Positions 38,101 to 50,234 of a DNA stretch of 64,000 nucleotides are shown here, piece by piece; the first letter of the stretch is position 1; each line of letters begins with the position of its first letter. The stretch spans positions 1-64,000 of the forward strand of contig RCAB01000128.1 of the NCBI GenBank assembly GCA_003640385.1, given 5' to 3'. The notes under the pieces were generated by a model that had not been told where the DNA came from, ran no database searches, and worked only from the letters and a program-made list of their open reading frames with translations. Source of the stretch: Setaria digitata. Lineage: Eukaryota > Nematoda > Chromadorea > Rhabditida > Setariidae. The translations under genes and the position numbers were made by a program.

Positions 38101-40119
38101 GTTGATCTGAATATTTTCGTTTGAGAAAATATTTCATAAGTAGAAGTTAAGTCGAGGAATGAATAGAGAGAAATGCAATTGAAAATAAAGCAGTAAATAA
38201 TTCTCTATTTTGTTTGTGTACCATCATTATATGTTTCAGCTCAGAGTTTTCTTAATTATTTCTTGTTGTCATCCATTTACGGAACAGTGCTGGTATTTCG
38301 AAAGGGAGAGAATGCATTTTTACCGGTGCTTAGGAAACGTGGATGGCGTTATTTGCTCTTAGCTATTGTGGATGTTGAAGCTAATTATATGATTGTTTAT
38401 GCTTATCAGTTTACTAACTTGACCAGTATTCAGGTAGTGTTTCTATGATAATGATTCAAAAGTATATCGATCAATTCGGTATTTTGACATCAAAATTAGA
38501 AATTTTGGTCTGGAGTTTTTGTCCCCGTAATTTCTTTTATTGTTTTTTTACTAATAAATTTCATTACTTAACATACCAATTCTGATATTGTAGTTGTTGG
38601 ATTGCTCAACGATACCTATGGTATTACTATTATCATGGTTATTCCTTTCCACGCGCTACCTCTTGTCACATATAATCGGTGTTGGAATATGCCTTGTCGG
38701 AATCGCTGTTCTTATTTGGGCTGATGCTTTGGGAGGAAAAGATGCTAATGGAGGTTTTAGGAATTTTCAAATTTGGAAATAAAATTGATAAAAGCGGAGA
38801 TAAATTCAAATCAGCTAATGTTCAGGCTTGTCCTCATTCTTTATGCATTCCCATTAATTGGTTACTTCATTTTCTCTCACAAAAGTCTGTATAATTGACG
38901 TTAAAATTTCCAGTGCTAATTCCATGGAGTGATATGAAAGTAAAAGCTTTCTCTCAAAAATTGGTGATTTAAATTGGACGCTTGCAAGTTTAATTTTATT
39001 TCACGTTTCATTAATAAAATTTATAGGTTCTAACAGAGTATTAGGTGATATACTGTGTTTGGCTGGCTCAATTTTCTACGCTATTGCTAATGTGGGTGAA
39101 GAATTTGTAGTGAAGCAAAATAACCGTATCGAATATCTTGGCATGGTTGGCTTGTTTGGCTCAATCATCTCGGGGATACAGCTGTGAGTTTAGCGGATCA
39201 TATCTTTTTACAAATTAAATTGATTTTTTTTCCTGAGAATTTCTAATTCTAGTGCTACTTTGGAACATCATGAGTTAGCATCGATCAATTGGTCAGGTGT
39301 CGTCGTAGCTTTCTACCTCTTATTTGCTGCCTGTATGTTCCTTTTCTATTCACTGGTCACCGTAGTTGTACAAAAGTCTTCCGCTCTCATGTTCAACTTA
39401 TCAATACTTACTGCCGATTTTTATACTCTTGCTTTTGGCTTATTCATATTTAAGATTGAGGTAAGTTACTTACCTGAATAATTGCTCTTTATGGTTTCAG
39501 AATTATTATTCAGTGAGAAATGTATCTGAGAAATTATCTGATTTCGAATGTCTTCTGTAATCTTGTTAGTGTGATCTTAGATCAAGCATTGATTGCGAGG
39601 TGCGATTCCCGAAAATTAAATGAAGTTTCAGTTTCATCCGTTATATTTCGTGTCGTTTGCATTAGTAATCTTCGGCTCCTTAATATATTCTATCCGAGAA
39701 ACGGAAAAACGAGATCCTGATGAACCACGAAATGTGTGCTGCTTATTATGTCATTGTTGTATAAATAGTGATGACGAGTCATTACATATTCCTCAGCAGG
39801 TCTTTGCAAGTTCATTTTCCTTTGTTAAATAATTTTGAAATATGGAAGAAATTAATTTTTGTTGATTTTGAATTATTGATGCTTACCCATTTATAGAAGA
39901 CAAAATAAGAAAAAAAGAAATGTCATTTTAAAGAATAGATTTAAGGTTCAGAATTCACCGGTATCAGCGGCAAGTGGAACTGCGACAGTAAATAATGCTG
40001 TAGTATACGGTGATACAGCAGCTTATCCAAGAATCACAGGTGTTCGGCAGTGTCCAGTTCATGGCCGTCAAGTGCCCTTTTCACATCAACCAACTGATAC
40101 AGTGGAAACATATACATAA
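35105..40119 (+). CDS. SLC35F1/F2-type solute carrier, multi-pass membrane protein
   Basis: Nine exons with matching phases: 35105-35348, 37366-37602, 37726-37832, 38240-38433, 38594-38753, 39027-39183, 39253-39460, 39632-39799 and 39946-40119, about 549 residues visible. The first visible exon begins in mid-codon (TG), so an upstream exon is missing or outside my reading; MSSQQSLTP at 37385 is an alternative start. Exons 1-2 give about 165 mostly hydrophilic N-terminal residues. The transporter core follows, with roughly ten hydrophobic helices. It carries strongly characteristic SLC35F1/F2 (DUF914) motifs: ADVEANY-type (here [14 protein letters not shown]), [24 protein letters not shown] and [18 protein letters not shown]. 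Relatives are nucleotide-sugar-transporter-like members of the drug/metabolite transporter superfamily; the substrate here is unknown. The C-terminal tail has a Cys-rich patch (CCLLCHCC), which may be palmitoylated. Confidence 0.93.
35516..35540. repeat. (GA)n microsatellite
   Basis: About twelve GA units in the first visible intron of the SLC35F-type gene. Confidence 0.9.
35841..35854. repeat. 14-base poly-C run
   Basis: Fourteen C residues directly after a T run. It is the only long C/G homopolymer I see in the window and lies within an intron of the SLC35F-type gene. Confidence 0.9.
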
Positions 40120-43100
40120 GCTGTTAATTAATTATCAGTAATACAGTTCACTGTACTCCATGTAATGAGCTCTAGAAAGTTTACTGATACTTAATGGATA
40201 AATCTTTATTTATGAAGCTGTTTGAAAAACGATGAAATTTAATTAGGAAACAAAATTTTAAAAAACTCAGTTGCAGAATATCATCTTCCTTTATCCGAAT
40301 CAGTATAACGAATGATTTATAAATCCCTAAATACCACTGTAAAATGGCATAAAATCGCAAGTCTTAGAGAATGAATACATCACATAGACAGATGAAATGA
40401 AGTGATGTAGTCTAGAAGAACAATCATGCAAGAGCCTTGGGTTTTTATAATTATAGAAATTCACTTTTTTTTTTGGAAAAGTGAAGTTTACTCAATAGTT
40501 CTTCCTGGAGTTCTTTAAAATCAATAGGTGGTGGACCATTGTAGCAATTTTTATAAACATAATTTTAGTATGACTGCCATGCGTAGGGGGAAGGTAAGCC
40601 GATAAAAGTTAGGATTTTTAAAATTTTAAGTTACATTTCGACGATCTCTTTCCCAATTAATTACACTTCATTCATCAGCTAAAATTTGAACCGAATTTTC
40701 ATTTCTAAAGTTCAGCATTTTTGTTTACCTCACCTCTTAGTTTTCATTACATTACTACCACGAGTGCTGAAAAGATATAAATGGAATATCAGCTGTATTT
40801 TGAAATGCTGCTTGTCTGATGTTGGTTAACTGAACCTAACTAAATCTGGTAATCTTATACTATCGCAAAAACAATAGAACATCTCTGACTTCTATTGTTC
40901 CTGCATTTACCTTATTAATAAAGAATTTATTGGCTCTTCAGGAAATTCATGATTTATGTACAGTTTGGAGATCTGTTTTGAAATTTGCAATGCCAGAAGC
41001 CGAATCTGTTAAAACTAGCATTACTGGGGCCAAGTTCTTATGGGCCGTAAATGTATTTGTTGATGAAAGTATTTTGTTGATCTCCGAAGTAGAATTCGCC
41101 ATCAAATTATGGTGCTACCGGTGCTGGGAATACTAATGGTTTATTATTATGATTCTGATCCTTTTGAATTTTGAGTAACTCATTTTTCAAAGAATCAGAA
41201 GTAGACATCAAGTATATCTCGGGTATGAGTGTCGAGGAAATAGCATGATACTAAAAGCTTATATGTTATTCAGATTTCTTTTCTAATTAGTTCGATAGAT
41301 AATGAGCTCATCAATCGACAAATTCATTCCTTTATCAGTCTACATTTAACAGCAATACATACAATGCAGGAAGGTCTCTGCTGAATTAATAAAACATCTC
41401 AAAAGTAAGGTTAAAGGTTAGTTTTCAACTAACCTTTAACCAAGAATACGAAGGAAATGTTTAAGCAGAAATGGTTTTGTAAATATATCACTGGTCAAAC
41501 ATGCCGCAAACATTTTGATCATTAAAAAAAAAAGGAAAAAATTATTCGCTTCAGGGATGTGTTTATGGATGGATGGTACTTCAGGTGATGAACTATAACT
41601 TTTCATTGTATTTCTCTTGATATGATTGTACGCCTAATCTAATCATTGTGGGAAAAAGAGTTTTATATCTCCAGTGGATAACTGAATAAGTCAATTTTAT
41701 GCGAGGACAGTGAATGAATAATAATAATGAGACAGGTGACAGCGAGGCATTTAATTAATTAATGAAATAGAATTGAAGACTAAATGAAAATCTTCACTTC
41801 TATTTACATTTCAGTGGTTCATTTTTAGTTCTTCTTAAAATTTATCAAAATTTCACAAATAGTTTTAGTGCATGTGATGAATTAAGCAAAAGATATAGAT
41901 TAATTGATAAGGAATTAAATGAAAGCATAGTAACAAGACATCTTATCATCCAATCTATATCACTAAGTAACCAATCTATATCACTAACGACATCTGATGA
42001 AAATTTCGAAGTGGGTAACAGAATTAAACAAGGTATGTAAACTTTAAAATTACTTATTGACGGTGTAAATTAAAATCCCGACTTCCATTTTCTTTTTTTT
42101 TTTTCACTCTTCTCTCTCTCATATACAATTAAGATAATTTTCAATTCCAAATTCCATTCTTTAATAGTTATTCAAAGATGGCATCATAATATCATGCAGG
42201 AAATGTTATTCAAAACCATTGCCTTCTGTTATTATTAGTTAATTTTTCAAATGTTTCCTTTTTTTTTCTCTCTCTCTCAAAAAAAATCTCATCTTATCAT
42301 TATTCATTTTTTTAGAGTTTCAAATGTTAAAATAATGAGAAATATGATATGTTAAGACTAATTAATTAATTGAAATGAGAAGGAAACGATGATTGTTTCA
42401 AAAATTTGTTAAAGAAAGATCAGATTGCTCTGCGAGAACAAAACTAATGAAAATGTTGGAATGGCAATGCGATTCTAGAAGAATTAGCTATAAATAGGTA
42501 AATCATAGGAAATGCTTCAACTAACTTTTCGCTGAATTCTTTGATAATTCGAGAAAATAAAAATGTGAAAATGTTTACAGCAATTTTGCATGACCAAAAT
42601 TCATCAGCGATTCATTTAATTATCCAATTCGATGATTAATAATGAAATTTTTTGCTTTTTTTTTTCACTAAACCATCGAGAAGTTCTTTTTTTCTTTTTT
42701 TTTTTTTTTTTTTTTTTGTTTACGAAAGTTCTTATCGTCACTTCTTGTGATTGCATTCATTAATGAATGCATTTGACATTTTTGTTTACTAAAAGTTTTT
42801 GTTTATTAAAAGCTAAAAATTTCGTGTTTTATTCCTGTTTCATGAAACAAACAATTGCAATATTTACTATAAACGAAATAGTTCACGTTTGGAATAAGAA
42901 AGAGGACGAAATGATAAAAGTGCAAATTAGAAATTGTATTTGATTTAATTTTTAAGTGTCAGATATAGTGAGAGCAAAATGATATTTCTTTAGGAGTTAT
43001 CGAGATTAAATTTTAATACTGTCAGAGTAGTGGCACTTATGTGGTACATGGACTAATATTTTTAAATTATGCTATCTTCATTCCATATTTAATTCAATTA

Positions 43101-43182
43101 TAAGCTAGTAAAACAAGGTTTCTTTGCTTAATTTCGATTTTCTAGTTGGCAAACAAATTTTGATAAATTATGCTTTGTGTAA
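40120..43182. other. Convergent intergenic region, no gene seen
   Basis: Between the 3' ends of the SLC35F-type and hexokinase genes. One short open stretch (40942-41136) follows a TCTTCAG acceptor, but it has no recognisable domain. A short tandem echo, CCAATCTATATCACTAA, occurs at about 41950 and 41971. CT and T runs are common. Confidence 0.5.
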
Positions 43183-44706
43183 TTAAGCTTTCGAACTTAT
43201 TTTTTTGCGTGTTTCACGTCTAATGCGTGTTGCTACAGCGGCAACTAATGCTGCTCCACGTCCACTTCCATCTTCCGATAGCATCAGCTGATATTCTAAG
43301 TTTTTCGGCAATAATTGATCAATTTTTTGATCCAGAATTCTGCTAAAATTTGGATGAAAACGAAATAACGATCCATCAATACCAACTGTCACATACGGCT
43401 TCTGTAAGTGATTCAATAAACAAGTAATTCCGGCTGCCGTAAGATGTGCTGCCCTGAAATGTGACAAAATTGTTGATGGCATACGAGTCTATAAACATTT
43501 TAAAAAATTTAACGAAATTTTACTCCCTAGAATTCTAACTACTGCATACCTTGTGCTAACAACCGAACAAATATAGGCTACCATTTGGCAGTCCTGAATT
43601 GTAACATGATCAATGCCGATATCTTCCAGAATTTGCATTGTTTTCTGATACGGCATATCGTTATTTTGCTCAGCTTCAATCTCTGACACATATTTAGTTG
43701 GAAAACAATGTGGCTGAGATATGGAATCATAGTCACCATCGAATATTAGCTTTTCTCTAGCCAAATTAGCCAATACATAGCGTACCAATTCACCCATATA
43801 CATTCCGGAAATCATTTTCTCGAACAGATGAAATCCTGGATTAATTGTTCGCTCATCCACCTGTGAATCGTAAATTGTACGCACAAAATCTAGGCAGCCA
43901 TCATCTCCAAATGCACCCCATTCCATGTTGATAATAATCTCCTTCGGATATTTATCCTCATCGAATTTGAACTTTTTAAATTTTGGACAGTTTGATAGCT
44001 TCTCCATATAACATGCATTAGTGCCAGTTCCAAGAATTACTCCAATCTGACAGGTATTTTCCTTGAAGGCGCATGCCATAAGTGTACCTACGGTATCATT
44101 AAGCAAAGCTGCTACATCTATATCGATATCTTTACGTCGATTACACGCATCACGTAAGAATTCAACTACATCATGACCTTCGACACCGCTTGCGCTGAAA
44201 CCTTTGCTCCAACGGATTAGCTTTCCAGATGTTAAGCCCTCCTGTGTTACAGGAAATGAAAATGTAAAACCAAGCGGTAATTTATCGGCACCTTTTAGGC
44301 CATTTTCTTCGATGAAATTAGCGAGGCATGCAGCGATATGATCAAAAAGCATAATTCCGGTACCTTTCATTGCACCATCCGGTACACCATAAATTTTTCC
44401 TGAAATTTCTGCCTCAGTACCATTTAGGCGTATAAGCATGACACGAAAATTGGTACCGCCTAAATCGAGAGCCAAATAATCGCCTTTCTCGGTACCATTT
44501 GGAATAGCTCGTACAAAAGATGGCAACATTTTTAGGCATGATTTTACACCAGGCTGATCACTTAATCCTTTTTCCATTTTACTGTGCATTTCTTCCATCA
44601 CCAGCCTCAACTGATCATCTGATAGCATCAACGGTTTGCAAAATTCTTGAATTTTTTCAAACTGACTGTTGTTTCTTTCGATATTCGCTGATATTTCACG
44701 AGTCAT
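43183..44706 (-). CDS. hxk: Hexokinase
   Basis: Two exons, 44706-43550 and 43453-43183, joined in phase across a 96-base intron, 475 residues. That is the 50 kDa single-domain size. It phosphorylates glucose with ATP in the cytosol, the first step of glycolysis. Both ASKHA lobes are intact: phosphate-binding loop LALDLGGTNFRV (about 83-94), the sugar-site segment LGFTFSFPVTQEG, the catalytic Asp in LLNDTVGTL, the second phosphate motif LGTGTNACY, EWGAFGDDG, and the adenosine-site segment VGIDGSLFRFHP followed by LSEDGSGRGAALVAAVA near the C-terminus. No N-terminal mitochondrial porin-binding hydrophobic stretch is visible. The start codon is 14 bases after a long poly-T/AG acceptor, suggesting trans-splicing or a 5' UTR intron. 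Coding sequence is nearly intronless compared with its neighbours. Confidence 0.98.
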
Positions 44707-47679
44707 TTTTCCGTTTTAACCTAAAAAAAAAAAAAAAAAAAAAAAAAATGAACGTGAAGTTAATAGTACCTCTGCGTGATCAGAAAAAGTTTACACTTTA
44801 GGTCCGTTGGAATAATTTCAGTTTAACAAACTTCGTTAAAAAAAATTCCACCAACAGTACTTCTTGACTGTTTTTAACGTAGAATAAAAGAAATGAAATA
44901 ACTCCTCTTTTTTGTTTCATTTGTATTTAAGACAATCAGAAATTTTACATACAAAATTCAAATTCAAAACTCAATAGTATTTTCAATGAACTAAAAATTG
45001 TTTAATTTTTACAAGCTATCTTAATTACTCGACTTTAGTAGAGTTAGAACTTTAAATGATTTCATTTGAAATTAAAATCTGAATTATATATTATTCAATA
45101 GGAATGATCGGATGCTCAGCATATATTTCCTTCCTGATAGCTTGTTTAATTTTTTAAATAAAAAAAAAATCTCACATTTTGCTGGAACAGTATTGGATTA
45201 CCCTCTTATGGAAATGACGATATAATTAATCATAATGTTTGGCGAACATCTATTATTTTTTTTATACTCTTTTTTCATTTTCTGACTGCTTCTCAGAGTA
45301 TAATATACTTTAAATGTCATATTTTGAGAAGTTGAAAAAATCTCAAATTCAGAAGAAAAAGTAAAATCTTTTAAATTTAAACTATTTAAACTTAAAATTT
45401 TAGAAAAGCTAAAATGTTATGATTTTCAATCCCTAATAAATAAGTTAAAATATATTTGAGAAATGATAAACAGTAATGAAATAATGAATCTAAGCAGTGA
45501 AATGTAATTGGATAAAAAAATAAACACGGTACTACTGGTTTCTCGATTAATTAATAAATTTCTAAACTGCAATTAAAATGAATATAATTGAAATGTGTCA
45601 AAATTATTAAAAATTCTCACTAATTCAATAAAATTCTGAAGTTTTAGAAAAATATAGTTTTTCTTCAATTCCATTTGATGACAAATTTAAGTCAATCAGC
45701 TCTTATCAGTCAGTTTTGAACACTAAATAAGGAATGATATCAAGACCCACTCAATTTTTTACCTGAAACTAGAAAGCTCTCATCTACCAGTTCGAGACTG
45801 TATAATTAGTACGACATCAATCTCGAGCTAAGTCAGTTTTAGAAACTTAAAAGCAAACGAAATATAATTTTACGATTCATTTTTGAAGAATATATCTCAA
45901 AAACAAATAGTCAAGTTTTAATTAGCTAAAAAGAAAATTGAATTTTACTTTATTTATGGAACTAGCCTTTATTCAACTTTACTTACTAATCTAGCCTAAT
46001 CATGTAGCATCTAGAAACATGCCCGAATTAGTGCTTTTTTTTTTGACTTATTTATTTACCTTGTCAATAGTCATATATTTTATGCGCAAATAATTTCCAT
46101 AATACTACTTAATTGTTGGAAAAAAACAACCAGATGCAAAACACCGGTAAATTATTACAGTAGCAATGTTATTAGCTCAGAGGAAACTGAGAAAATGAAA
46201 TGAAACTGAGACTGAACTTGATTAAGCTAGTGCAAAAGAATATTGCGCATAGACGAACTAAAATGAAGAAACATGAAATAGTAAGCATTTAATAAAATAG
46301 GAAAATTATTTTTTAGGACTAATCATAATCAACTTTCCAGTAATGTGCAAAAAAAAAAAAAAAAAAAAACTCGTACACTTCCCATGAATATAATTTTGAT
46401 TGAAGATTGTCAATTAAAGTTGTAACTAAAATTACATTCATTAATGAATTCATAATCAACATTTAGTTGGACACAATTAGAAACAAAAAGGAAAAAGAAT
46501 TAATGAAAAGTTAACGAACCAAGTGAATTTGAGCAGGAATAAAGATATTTGGGAAAGACAGTAATTTCTTAATTAAATTCAATTTACCACTATAAATATA
46601 AAAAATTTTGAGAATTTTTCATTAAAAAAAAAAAGGAATGATATAATATATTTACATAAAAAGTGATTAATTACCAAAAATAGATACTTGAATACTTTGT
46701 ATTAATTAAAACTCACTTCAACATGGAACATTCATGGAATTTAAATTTCGAAAAGTGATAAATTAATAAAAATGAATACTATTGGAAAATGCAAGAAACA
46801 TATGACACTTTTCAGAAATAAACAATGCAATTTAAAACGCAAAAAATATCTCAAAAAATTGAAAAGAAAAATTCAAAATAGTTTGAAATTAACCTTAAAA
46901 AAAATATAATTTTCAAATTGAAAGATAAAAAAATTATGGAAGACTTAAAGATTACAAAACAAAGCACTCGGCTTCATGCATGAAATGGTTTAAAGCAAAA
47001 ATTTAATGGAATAAATTAGAAACTTAACTACTGATTATTCTGATGAAATTTCCTTTTTCTTACTTTTCATTGCAGGTTTTTTTCAAGTTGCTAACTAAAA
47101 AAGAAGCAATAGCACCAAATATATAATGAGACAAATTATGGAATAAATTAAAAGCTTTTGTAAAATTTTTTAAAAGCAGAAATTATTTTTTCATCTACAA
47201 ACATGGAGAGATATCATATAGCTTAGAATTAAAAAAAAAAAAAAAAAAATCAAAGCTTCAAAAAATTTTATCATGTTTTTTACCCTGATCACGAAATTGC
47301 AACTATTATGCTGCACCAATCAATCAATCAACCGATCAATCGAATCCAATCAACTAGCGAATATCTTTCGAAAATGAGTGCAGATAAGTGCTAAACGAAG
47401 TTAACTGCAAAGCAAAAGGTCAATAATTTCGATGCTTATCAGTTATGATATTTTAAATGAGAAGTAAATTTTGTTACCATATAAAATTTGTTAGTTTTTA
47501 AGTTCACCTTAAACATCTAATAGTGCACAATCATGAATAGGTTGTTTCAACTTTTTCATTTCTCTGATTCGAAAAACTTTTATTTTACTATGTTATGTTT
47601 CAGTTGCTGTTTCACAGTTTGCTAAGGAAAACTTTTGAGAGGCATAATTTAAAAAAAAAAAAAATCGTAAATTTACGCG
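44707..47679. other. Divergent intergenic region, no gene seen
   Basis: Upstream of both hexokinase and the 47680 gene. It is extremely AT-rich with many A runs and no credible exon. Promoters for both genes are expected here, but I cannot point to a motif. The tandem ATCAATCA-type string at 47317-47352 is the only short repeat noted. Confidence 0.5.
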
Positions 47680-48144
47680 ATGAACTGGAATGGGTTAATT
47701 GATTTCAGCACAAAACAATCCCCCAACAAATTAATTAAATCATCAGTTAAAACAAATCGAATAGCACAATGCCCTAAATTATATGGAACTGTAGAACTCG
47801 AGGTAAGAATTGCAGATGCATTTTTATATCCTAACCTTTGCGAAAAATTATTCGTATTACTAAATGTTATGAAGCATGTCAAATATGTAAAAAAAAAAAA
47901 ATTTATTTTTTAAAATTTATCCAACTTCTGAAATAATATTATTTTTCATTACTCATAGATTGAAGTAACAGAATTGCTGGAAAACATTTCGACCGCTCTA
48001 TGCTGCTTGCAAAAACTTGATTTGCTAGCTACAACTAAATTCGAACTGCGAATTTTCCAAAAAGATGTGGTAACATTGATCGATGCGGTAACAAATCTCA
48101 AATGCAAAATACAGAAAACATTTAAAAATATTACTTTCGAGTGA
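47680..48144 (+). CDS. Small protein of unknown function, 102 residues
   Basis: Two exons, 47680-47802 and 47959-48144, with a GT-AG intron and matching phase 0. The N-terminal 41 residues are polar and basic (MNWNGLIDFSTKQSPNKLIK). The second exon reads as amphipathic helix (TELLENISTALCCLQKLD, then QKDVVTLIDAVTNLKCKI) and stops at TGA 48144. I do not recognise a family. The length and single helical block suggest a subunit of a larger complex, but that is speculation. The next gene begins about 210 bases downstream on the same strand, a spacing compatible with an SL2-type operon. Confidence 0.5.
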
Positions 48145-48354
48145 ATTTTTTGTTGTTATTTTGTAGCAGTAGTAATTTTTGCATTCAGTATTATTTTTCA
48201 CAAAGCAGAACTTGGAAATGAATGATTAATTAGTGCAGCAAGTAGTGATAACCTGGTAGGATATCATTAATTTCTCACTTTCTGAATTGTTTAATTAACC
48301 ATCTACTGTGTTTTTTTTTTTTTTTTTTTTTCATGTAATTTGCGTCTTTAATAG

Positions 48355-48982
48355 GGAGGATATATGTTTAACACCAAGTAAAGAAATTCCTGTCTTACGA
48401 AATTCCTCAGAAGTAGCTGATAAAATACAGCGTAACATTCAAGAATCTAAAGAGGACGATGAAATGCACAGTGAATCCGCGATCTTTCAACATCGTCTCG
48501 CAGCTGGTGCTTCCATTATTGCGCAGAAAAAAGCAAGATTTAAGAAGAAAAATCAGAAACATATCAGAATGAATTCAGATGCCGTCAAACAGATTATTGG
48601 AAATTCCGTTTACAATAATTCAGAATCAAAGCAGTTCGTCAATTTCTCGAGCTATGATATCTCGAATAATTCAGAGACTTCGATTCCCTCTGCTCTGTGG
48701 AAAAGAAAACATCTTGAGAAAGCGAACAAACTTGAAGAAATTCAAAAATCAGAAAATGTAGAAAAACTTTCTGGTATAATTGCAGCAGAGAAAAAAGAAA
48801 TTGAATCTGAGCAAGTTTTAATAAAGCAAAACTTAAGTGAGATTGAAAGAGTTGTGGAAGATTTATATAAGAATAGATGTTTTGTTTCACGATCAGCAGC
48901 ACCAAGTTATTTATCAGCGCAGCTATATGGATCACCAAAGATGGAAAAAAGAAAATATCCTAGATTAAGAGATAAACTATGA
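48355..48982 (+). CDS. Coiled-coil/basic protein of unknown function
   Basis: One open exon follows the CTTTAATAG acceptor at 48354 and ends at 48982, about 208 residues from the acceptor. In this frame the first Met after the acceptor is at about 48463 (MHSESAIFQHRLAAGASIIA), giving about 172 residues. Otherwise an upstream exon ending in phase 2 is needed, and I could not find one. Features are a basic cluster (KKARFKKKNQK), a Ser/Asn-rich middle, and a charged C-terminal coiled coil (EKKEIESEQVLIKQNLSEIE). The tail is basic (KMEKRKYPRLRDKL). No family recognised. Confidence 0.5.
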
Positions 48983-49722
48983 TAACGAAGATTCATTAAA
49001 TTAAATTAAGACTTGAAACACGTAATCATGTATTCCATTAGGAGTAATTATAAAACATAAATTAAAGAATAAATATATTTAACTTCAAAAAAAATCCTTT
49101 CAATTGCATTACACTAAGCTGATGCTTGTGATAAAAAAAATACACTTACTAGAGCAATGGATATTTTCATCAAACACTTTCTACACCAATCTAAATGCCT
49201 AATCATATGCTGATATGCTGGCATTCTTGGCATTTTTTGTGTCAAATTTTGCAGAAACTTTCAAAGAATCAAAAATAATTTAATATTGAAAAATTGAATC
49301 TGAGAAAAAAAAGGAAAAAACTGCGAAAAGTTTAGTTGGTTGTTTTTTAATTATCCGTCAATGCTGAGTCTTGCGATAAGTATTGAGATTGCATCTGAAA
49401 AAGAAAGTTGGAAAGATCAGAAAAAGGTCACTTGAGAATGATTGGAGAAAAATTTTTTAAAGTGAAATTCTGAAAAGATTTTCAATGATAGGTGAAATTT
49501 TAGCTAAATATAGATACTGTTAAGTTAGTGCTATTAGTATTTTTTGCCTGTTTGATAGAGATCCTTCTTAGCGATCATTTTAGTTATCATTTTCATTTTA
49601 TAAATAATGCTATACTACAATTGTATCTCATTGAATCAAACTGTTCAATAGACCATTAAAAAAAAAAAAAAAAAAAAAAATTATTGACAAATAAAATTAA
49701 ACTTAGATTCAGAAATTAAAAT

Positions 49723-49923
49723 TTAGTACTTCTTTGAAGGTACATCAATGAATCGCTTGAAGTACTGAATACGTCGCGCTGCACGTCCTGTCTTTTTCTT
49801 CTTCTTCTTCTTGTCTTGTCTTCTAACATAAGGAGTTAAACTTCGAACTTTTCCGACGTGCGTCATTGATCCGTGAACATTACCTCCAAATAGTAATGTC
49901 AACGTGGTTTGCGTTTGTTTCAT
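49723..49923 (-). CDS. eS30-like ribosomal protein copy without a ubiquitin-like domain
   Basis: Single exon of 66 residues. From about residue 14 it follows ribosomal protein eS30: [20 protein letters not shown], then [20 protein letters not shown] and [13 protein letters not shown]. In animals eS30 is made as a fusion with an N-terminal ubiquitin-like domain (FAU) that is cleaved after Gly-Gly. Here the Gly-Gly is kept, but only about 12 residues precede it. An in-frame TAA 27 bases upstream of the ATG, with no AG acceptor between, excludes a ubiquitin-like exon joined in that frame. The usual C-terminal GKKKGPN segment is also missing, and several normally invariant positions differ. It may be a specialised paralogue or a decaying copy; the true rps-30 is probably elsewhere. 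It lies about 310 bases downstream of the eIF1A-like gene on the same strand. Confidence 0.72.
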   Translation of the reverse strand: MKQTQTTLTLLFGGNVHGSMTHVGKVRSLTPYVRRQDKKKKKKKTGRAARRIQYFKRFIDVPSKKY

Positions 49924-50234
49924 ATCAGTTTTCGAAGAAAGAGCATCATTTTAACAGTAGTCTATCAGTTAGTTTATGATAACGAAATTGCGATTGCATC
50001 CAAGCAAAGGTATGATCGGTAAGATAGCCAGAAATATAGGTAATCTAACAAACTAGCAGATTAGATGAAGTAGTATAATTATCGAATCATTCTAAAGCCA
50101 ATTCGAGAATCAGGTTATTTCCGGCTAGCGTTTACCCCATCAGGAAAAATATTTTCAACTAACATTTTCGATATCTGTGAATTATATAACCAATTAGCTT
50201 TCCCCATTGACATTTAAAGTGATAGAGGAAAATT

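Noticed and set aside
39591..39615. Sequence resembling a tRNA T-arm (GAGGTGCGATTCCCGA)
   Set aside because: No matching anticodon arm, D-arm or acceptor stem nearby; it lies in an intron of the SLC35F-type gene.
40942..41136. Exon-like stretch after a TCTTCAG acceptor (EIHDLCTVWRSVLKFAMPEA)
   Set aside because: No recognisable domain, no partner exon in phase and a stop shortly after. Possible relic, but not supported.
42690..42720. Long T runs throughout the window as possible retroposon tails
   Set aside because: Runs are everywhere, lack target-site duplications and are not tied to coding remnants. They look like a general feature of this genome.
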